Origin: Leptasterias polaris
Taxonomy: Eukaryota; Echinodermata; Asteroidea; Forcipulatida; Asteriidae
Direction of reading: 5' to 3'
NCBI GenBank assembly: GCA_037783415.1
Contig: JAZGTN010000073.1
Location: 7,192,001 to 7,256,000, forward strand
Length of the DNA stretch: 64,000 nucleotides
Shown: piece after piece, positions 59,801 through 64,000 of the stretch
Numbering within the stretch: position 1 is the first letter of the stretch
Layout: every line of letters starts with the position of its first letter
Position numbers and translations under genes: made by a program
Notes under the pieces: model-generated
What the model was told of the DNA's origin: nothing
The model's database searches: none
What the model saw: only the letters and a program-made list of their open reading frames with translations

Positions 59801-62800
59801 TCAAATGCTTTTTATAGCCCAAAGCGCCCAATCCGAAGGCAACGTGTTCCTTTAAACTAATCAAAGGATGTCTCTTACATCCCTAAATCCCCTCCTCCCT
59901 CCACTTTCCAGAGACATTCTGAAGTAAAGATTTAAAAGTTCATTTACGTAGTAACAAATGTTTATTTATTTATGGTTTTATTTATTTATTTTTGTTCTGT
60001 GCATCATAGGAATACAACATATGGATTGACATTCTTGTCAATGGTAAATGGGAGCCCTTTTCCGCCAAGGATGTTCAGCTTGAGTTTGTGCGCATTGACC
60101 CCTTTGTCAGGACCAGACTGTCCAGCAAAAGTATGTTAATAATAGTCAACCTTCTTTACTGTAGGGTTAGCAGAATTCAACAGAAAGTTGGACCATAATT
60201 GTTTGACAAAAGTCCTTGAAGTGTGTCTTGAAGAAATGATGTAGTTAAGGATGAGTGAAAAACACAAGTTTGTTTTGCTTTTATAAGTTTAAATACACAT
60301 AAGTAAAAAATTTACATTGTTGACAAAGCATACATCATTTTTCTGTGATTTCTCATTAAACTTAACCTTATTTTCTCAGATTGATTGTATGTGTTTAAAT
60401 TGAAAACAAAAAGATAGGAATGGTTGTTCTCTTTCATTAACTGTTGCTATTCTGTACGTTGAGCGTTTTCAGATTGCGACCAATTTAAAATGGTGTGTCC
60501 CCTTTACAATCGGGTTCCTCTTTACAATCGGGTTCCTCTTTACAATCGGGTTCCTCTTTACAATCGAGTTCCTCTTTACAATCAGGTTCCTCTTTACAAT
60601 CGAGTTCCTCTTTACAATCGAGTTCCTCTTTACAAGTGGGTTCCTCTTTACACAATCGGGTTCCTCTTTACACAATCGGGTTCCTCTTTACAATCGGGTT
60701 CCTCTTTACACAATCAGGTTCCTCTTTACAATCGGGTTCCTCTTTACAATCAGGTTCCTCTTTACAATCAGGTTCCTCTTTACAATCAGGTTCCTCTTTA
60801 CAATCGGGTTCCTCTTTACAATCGGGTTCCTCTTTACAATCAGGTTCCTCTTTACAATCAGGTTCCTCTTTACAATCGGGTTCCTCTTTACAATCGGGTT
60901 CCTCTTTACAATCGAGTTCCTCTTTACAATCGAGTTCCTCTTTACACTCGGGTTCCTCTTTACAATCGAGTTCCTCTTTACAATCGAGTTCCTCTTTACA
61001 ATCAGGTTCCTCTTTACAATCGAGTTCCTCTTTACAAGTGGGTTCCTCTTTACACAATCGGGTTCCTCTTTACACAATCGGGTTCCTCTTTACAATCGGG
61101 TTCCTCTTTACAATCGGGTTCCTCTTTACAATCGGGTTCCTCTTTACAATCGGGTTCCTCTTTACAATCAGGTTCCTCTTTACAATCAGGTTCCTCTTTA
61201 CAATCGAGTTCCTCTTTACAATCGAGTTCCTCTTTACAATCGAGTTCCTCTTTACAATCGAGTTCCTCTTTACAATCAGGTTCCTCTTTACAATCGAGTT
61301 CCTCTTTACAATCGAGTTCCTCTTTACAATCGAGTTCCTCTTTACAATCGAGTTCCTCTTTACAATCGAGTTCCTCTTTACAATCGGGTTCCTCTTTACA
61401 ATCGAGTTCCTCTTTACAATCGAGTTCCTCTTTACAATCGAGTTCCTCTTTACAATCAGGTTCCTCTTTACACTCAGGTTCCTCTTGGCGAAGTGAGCAC
61501 TGTGTTAAATTCGCATAAGACATTACCCATAATATCTGTACACAATCCCTTATTCCACCTACTAGGCAAGAGATTCATGGGAAAACCCTTCGCAACAGTC
61601 ACCAGCTCTCTTTACTGCCTACCAGAACTAAACGTTTTTATAACAGCCCCATCCCATTTTATACCAGACTTTTAAACAAATGATTCTGGTACTTTGTAAT
61701 GTTTTTATTGCCTTTGCTTCATTTTTGTATGTTTTTGTATTTTTATAAATTAAAAAAAAAAATTTCACTACATGTATCTTGTTTAAAAATCTATTCATAT
61801 TTTTCTATTAACTTCTTTTGTACCTTTTTAATAATTTGTAAGAACACATCCAATTTGGCCTGCGGGCTACGATTTGTGTTTTGTTTTTAATAAAATATCA
61901 AATATCAATATCTTTACAATCGGGTTCCTCTTTACAAGTGGGTTCCTCTTTACAATTGAGTTCCTCTTTACAAGTGGGTTCCTCTTTACAATTGGGTTCC
62001 TCTTTACAAGTGGGTTCCTCTTTACAAGTGGGTTCCTCTTTACAATCGGGTTCCTCTTTACAATCGGGTCCCTCTTTACAATCGGGTCCCTCTTGACACT
62101 CGGGTTCCTCTTGACAATCAGGTCCCCTTCAGTTTTCCTTTTGCAATTGAGTAAATCCCTGTCATGAATCAGCTGTTTATGAAAGTTTCTTTTCTTTTAA
62201 TTTTATTCTATTTTTGTTTTTCTTCCGAAGATGGCAAGTTCTCAACTCAGTTCAAGCTCCCTGATGTGTACGGTGTATTTCAGTTCAAAGTAGACTACAA
62301 CCGCATTGGATACACACACTTGTACAGCACAACTCAGGTAAAAATAACTTCGATAATGCGAGGCAATTTTACAATTTTTGTGACACCACAACAAAAATTG
62401 TAAAAATTGGTCCATAGAAATGGATTCCATGAGAGCGAGATTATTTTGTGAATATCACGAACAAAAACGGTGCTCAAAAGGGTTGGCCATTAAATGTGCA
62501 CAAGATGAAATTAGCTTTTTACAAGCTAAATTTTAATTAAAGAACTAAGAAAACTGACTTGCCTGCAGACTGTGAGTTTGTGTATAGCACAGTGGACAAG
62601 TTCTAGCAGGGCAAGAGCGCTGAGCAATGATTAATTCAAATTTACTGACAATTTTGTGTGTGTTTGTGGTTACACTTGTACATACAACCTGATTCCCTGT
62701 AGTTGCCGTTGCGTGTCAAGGCCGAGTGGATATAAACATCAAACATGCAGAGTGTGGGTTCCAGTCCCGGTCGTGACACTTGTGTCCTTAAGCTGTTGGT

Positions 62801-63260
62801 CCGGTGTGTTGAGTTATGCACATAAAAGAACCCTATGCGATTATCAAAAGGAAAAGGGGTTCGCCCTGCTGCTCCTGGTTTGATTGCACCACAGCACCTT
62901 GTAAACCATTACATGGTGCTATGCAAAGGAATTTGTCTCATCATACCTTGCACGAAAATACTGAATGTTGAAGCGCCTTAAGCGTCACTGAGTGACGGAT
63001 ATGAGCACCTTTTAAAAAACCACTATTATTCAATATCCTTTTTTTTAAACAAGTGATAACAATAGGTTGTTCTGTTTCTTTCCCCTTTCTTACCCTCACT
63101 ACAGGTGTCTGTCCGCCCATGGGAACACACTCAATTTGAGCGTTTCATACCCTCTGCATTTCCATATTATGCCAGCAGTTTCTCAATGATGTTTGGTCTC
63201 TTCATCTTTAGCCTGGTCTTTCTACATCACAAAGATGAGGTTAAATCAAAGAAAGAGTAA
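50872..63260 (+). CDS. DDOST: DDOST / OST48, oligosaccharyltransferase 48-kDa subunit, complete
   Basis: A non-catalytic subunit of the ER oligosaccharyltransferase complex, which transfers the dolichol-linked glycan to Asn. Exons: 50872-51010, 54087-54197, 55016-55102, 55374-55477, 56149-56243, 56639-56881, 57350-57497, 60010-60130, 62231-62337, 63105-63260. All are GT/AG and total 436 aa, a normal length. Visible: N-terminal signal peptide ([20 protein letters not shown]), [81 protein letters not shown] block, [55 protein letters not shown], one membrane helix ([17 protein letters not shown]) and a short cytosolic tail ending KSKKE, a KXKXX ER-retrieval motif. Intron 8 (60131-62230) is filled by an 18-bp minisatellite. 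Head to head with the TTC17-like gene. Confidence 0.97.
52102..52128. repeat. Perfect short hairpin
   Basis: GGACGCCCTG and CAGGGCGTCC are separated by AATA. The palindrome lies in DDOST intron 1. Confidence 0.8.
52338..52412. repeat. Dispersed repeat related to 26701-26760
   Basis: Shares ACTGGGGCGCTGTAC and ACATCTGCGGTCGTAC with the NECAP intron 1 copy. Its inverted ends GGGGCGCTG and CAGCGCCC suggest a small foldback. Confidence 0.5.
53372..53530 (-). mobile_element. tRNA-derived SINE, copy 1
   Basis: On the minus strand the body GGGCTAGATAGCTCAGTTGG, with A box TAGCTCAGTTGGTAGAG and B box GGTTCAAATCCC (53466-53455), is followed by a non-tRNA tail to about 53372. The T- and acceptor-stem pairings are poor, so it is a SINE head and not a functional tRNA. 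DDOST intron 1. Confidence 0.8.
53693..53835 (-). mobile_element. tRNA-derived SINE, copy 2
   Basis: Repeats copy 1 at an offset of 321 bp, with internal deletions of GGCGCTCT-type sequence between the boxes and of TGGG in the tail. The GATATCAAATAACAAACC tail is shared, so this may be a local duplication and not a separate insertion. Confidence 0.8.
55880..56120 (+). mobile_element. Probable LINE 3'-end fragment after a poly-G tract
   Basis: A run of about 17 G (55889) is followed by a TTTT-rich 3'-UTR-like segment ending GCCGAATAAATAATAATAAT and ATTATTATTA. The AATAAA plus short-repeat tail is typical of a 5'-truncated non-LTR element. DDOST intron 4. No coding sequence supports it, so confidence is limited. 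Confidence 0.4.
57535..57600. repeat. Dispersed repeat copy (CCCCTGGTCATTGCC family)
   Basis: GATACTTCAC at 57537 and CCCCTGGTCATTGCCTTGG at 57568 match the PPP1R7-intron copy at 17391-17463. It lies 40 bp after a DDOST 5' splice site. Confidence 0.65.
57817..59857. mobile_element. Composite of nested foldback elements in DDOST intron
   Basis: Outer ends TTAAAGGGACACGTTGCCTT (57817) and AAGGCAACGTGTTCCTTTAA (59857) match the ends of the 29447-29828 element. Inside, GTGATGCGATCAAGC at 57928 has its inverse at 58940-58955. A separate hairpin spans 59211-59355. 59640-59857 is a right arm of the same family with the GGCCATTTATGGGAGTC loop. Several insertions or rearrangements are needed, and 58100-58500 between them is GC-richer and unclassified. 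Confidence 0.65.
59211..59355. repeat. Long hairpin, ~64-bp arms
   Basis: The arm GTATTCGCGGAATAACCAGC through TACAGGGAGGTGA is complementary, with some mismatches, to TTCACCTCCCTGTGTTGAAT through GTGAATAC. Confidence 0.8.
60501..61488. repeat. 18-bp minisatellite, ~54 copies, in DDOST intron 8
   Basis: The unit TTTACAATCGGGTTCCTC has variants (CGAG, CAGG, AAGTGGG, ACACAATC). A block around 60633-60700 recurs at 61035-61100, indicating internal duplication. As 18 is a multiple of 3, long open frames appear in several frames on both strands; they are artefacts. Confidence 0.97.
61489..61910 (+). mobile_element. 5'-truncated LINE fragment splitting the 18-bp array
   Basis: One frame reads [18 protein letters not shown] then stop at about 61622-61678, resembling the very C-terminus of L2/CR1-type ORF2. 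It is followed by a 3' UTR ending TTTTAATAAAATATCAAATA and TCAATAT. Array units resume immediately after. Same relationship as the LINE in the GMPS satellite. Confidence 0.65.
61911..62128. repeat. 18-bp minisatellite, second part (~12 copies)
   Basis: Same unit as 60501-61488, with more AAGTGGG variants and GGGTCCC changes near the right end. It ends about 100 bp before the DDOST acceptor at 62230. Confidence 0.95.
62700..63010 (+). mobile_element. tRNA-derived SINE (Ser/Leu-tRNA-like head)
   Basis: The head contains the A-box-like AAGGCCGAGTGG (62719) and B box GGGTTCCAGTCCC (62756). Complementary GTGTCA (62713) and TGACAC (62774) recall an acceptor stem. The body runs to about 63010 (GTCACTGAGTGACGG near 62983). 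DDOST last intron. The head lacks a normal anticodon arm, so it is not a tRNA gene. Confidence 0.7.
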
Positions 63261-64000
63261 TTTTTGTTTTTTGATCCATTTTTTCCTTCATCTTTTGTTT
63301 GCCGTTGGATTAACAGTGTTGTCAAGGAATATTTTATGCATGATGTCTTTAACAAGTCATCATGGTAAAATACATTACAAAGTAAGGCTTTTTTCACAAA
63401 ACAGCAGTTTTATATTTGTTATAAACAAAAACATTTTATGAGCATCCTATTAGCAATTCAAATCTTAATCATAAAATTGAAGGTACATTGTTCTGTAAAA
63501 GTGCATTTCACTCCTAGCCCATAATTTATAATGAGAAACCTTGTACTGTGCACAATGAAAATTTAAACCTAATTTTTTCATCTTCACAATATAGAGATGT
63601 TGAAAAATGTGTAAAGACTATGTACTGGATGTTATTTTCATACATCATCATGTCAAGGGTGAGAGGACTATGTAATTGATGTTATTTTCATACATCATCC
63701 TCAGTCATTATCATGTCAAGGGTGAGAGGTTCCTCAGAGACTTTTCTTAGGGTAGTTGGTGCAGTTAAGCTTTTGCTGGTCTACTGAAAGTCTTTCCATG
63801 CCCCTACATTAATCCAGGACTCAAGGCCCCAACTGACAGTAGGTTGGCCTTTAATTACTTATTTTTGGACAGCTTTGCTCTTACCAATGTTGTACTATCC
63901 TTGTTTAGTGTATTGTTCATTAGTCCATCACTATTTAGATGTGCATCTTTTTTGTAAGTTAGTTTGAATGGGCTTTAAAATTGTCAAAAAGTTGTATCTC
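63261..64000. other. DDOST 3' UTR / downstream sequence
   Basis: No coding exon. No clear AATAAA was seen before the window edge. Contains a ~50-bp direct duplication (63616-63729). Confidence 0.5.
63616..63729. repeat. Two-copy direct duplication
   Basis: ACTATGTA, GATGTTATTTTCATACATCA and ATCATGTCAAGGGTGAGAGG occur twice. The second copy has 12 extra bases (CTCAGTCATT region). Confidence 0.9.

Noticed and set aside
60490..61523. Long open frames on both strands (up to 342 codons)
   Set aside because: They are translations of an 18-bp minisatellite inside a DDOST intron; the unit length is a multiple of three and lacks stops, so frames stay open without selection.
1..64000. CRISPR array or prokaryotic defence-type system
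   Set aside because: Repeats are tandem without unique spacers, and all genes are intron-containing animal genes.

Overview
The window is nuclear DNA from an animal with short exons, long AT-rich introns and very many repeats. Exon-by-exon homology and the repeat style (tRNA-derived SINEs, CR1/Jockey-type LINE remnants, foldback MITEs, many small tandem arrays) suggest a marine invertebrate deuterostome. An echinoderm is my best guess, but the sequence alone does not prove it. No prokaryotic, viral or CRISPR features were seen.

Six protein-coding genes can be reconstructed with GT/AG junctions and continuous reading frames. In order they are: (1) GMP synthase (GMPS), + strand, 442-12674, 13 exons, 5' part outside the window; (2) protein phosphatase 1 regulatory subunit 7 (PPP1R7/SDS22), - strand, 17121-23388, complete; (3) NECAP, + strand, 23800-32258, complete; (4) an HPGD-like short-chain dehydrogenase, + strand, 38807-44810, complete; (5) a compact TTC17-like TPR membrane protein, - strand, 47541-50118; (6) DDOST/OST48, + strand, 50872-63260, complete. 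PPP1R7/NECAP and TTC17-like/DDOST are head-to-head pairs sharing 0.4 kb and 0.75 kb upstream regions. GMPS and PPP1R7 converge. The genes belong to unrelated housekeeping pathways: purine synthesis, PP1 regulation, clathrin endocytosis, small-molecule oxidation and ER N-glycosylation. No functional cluster is implied.

The introns hold most of the unusual structure. In three places the tandem-repeat unit contains, or resembles, a splice site of the host gene. In GMPS a 52-53 bp unit made of exon end plus 5' splice site is repeated after the exon ending at 3372. In PPP1R7 a 64-65 bp unit (24 nt exon end, GTATGT donor, intron) occurs about 12 times beside the exon ending at 20296. In GMPS a roughly 50-copy 52-bp satellite (7579-10336) has units resembling a branch point, pyrimidine tract and AAG, and its last diverged copy is the real acceptor region at 12107. 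LINE fragments interrupt this satellite and the 18-bp array in DDOST. Other repeats include a 1.16-kb Harbinger-like element with TTA duplications, a 1.57-kb CAGGG-ended element, a 382-bp almost fully palindromic element, a SINE holding a nested foldback, and several smaller MITEs.

Stretches without genes (12675-17120, 32259-38806, 44811-47540, 63261-64000) contain probable UTRs, small repeats and retroelement tails. No further coding exons were supported there.
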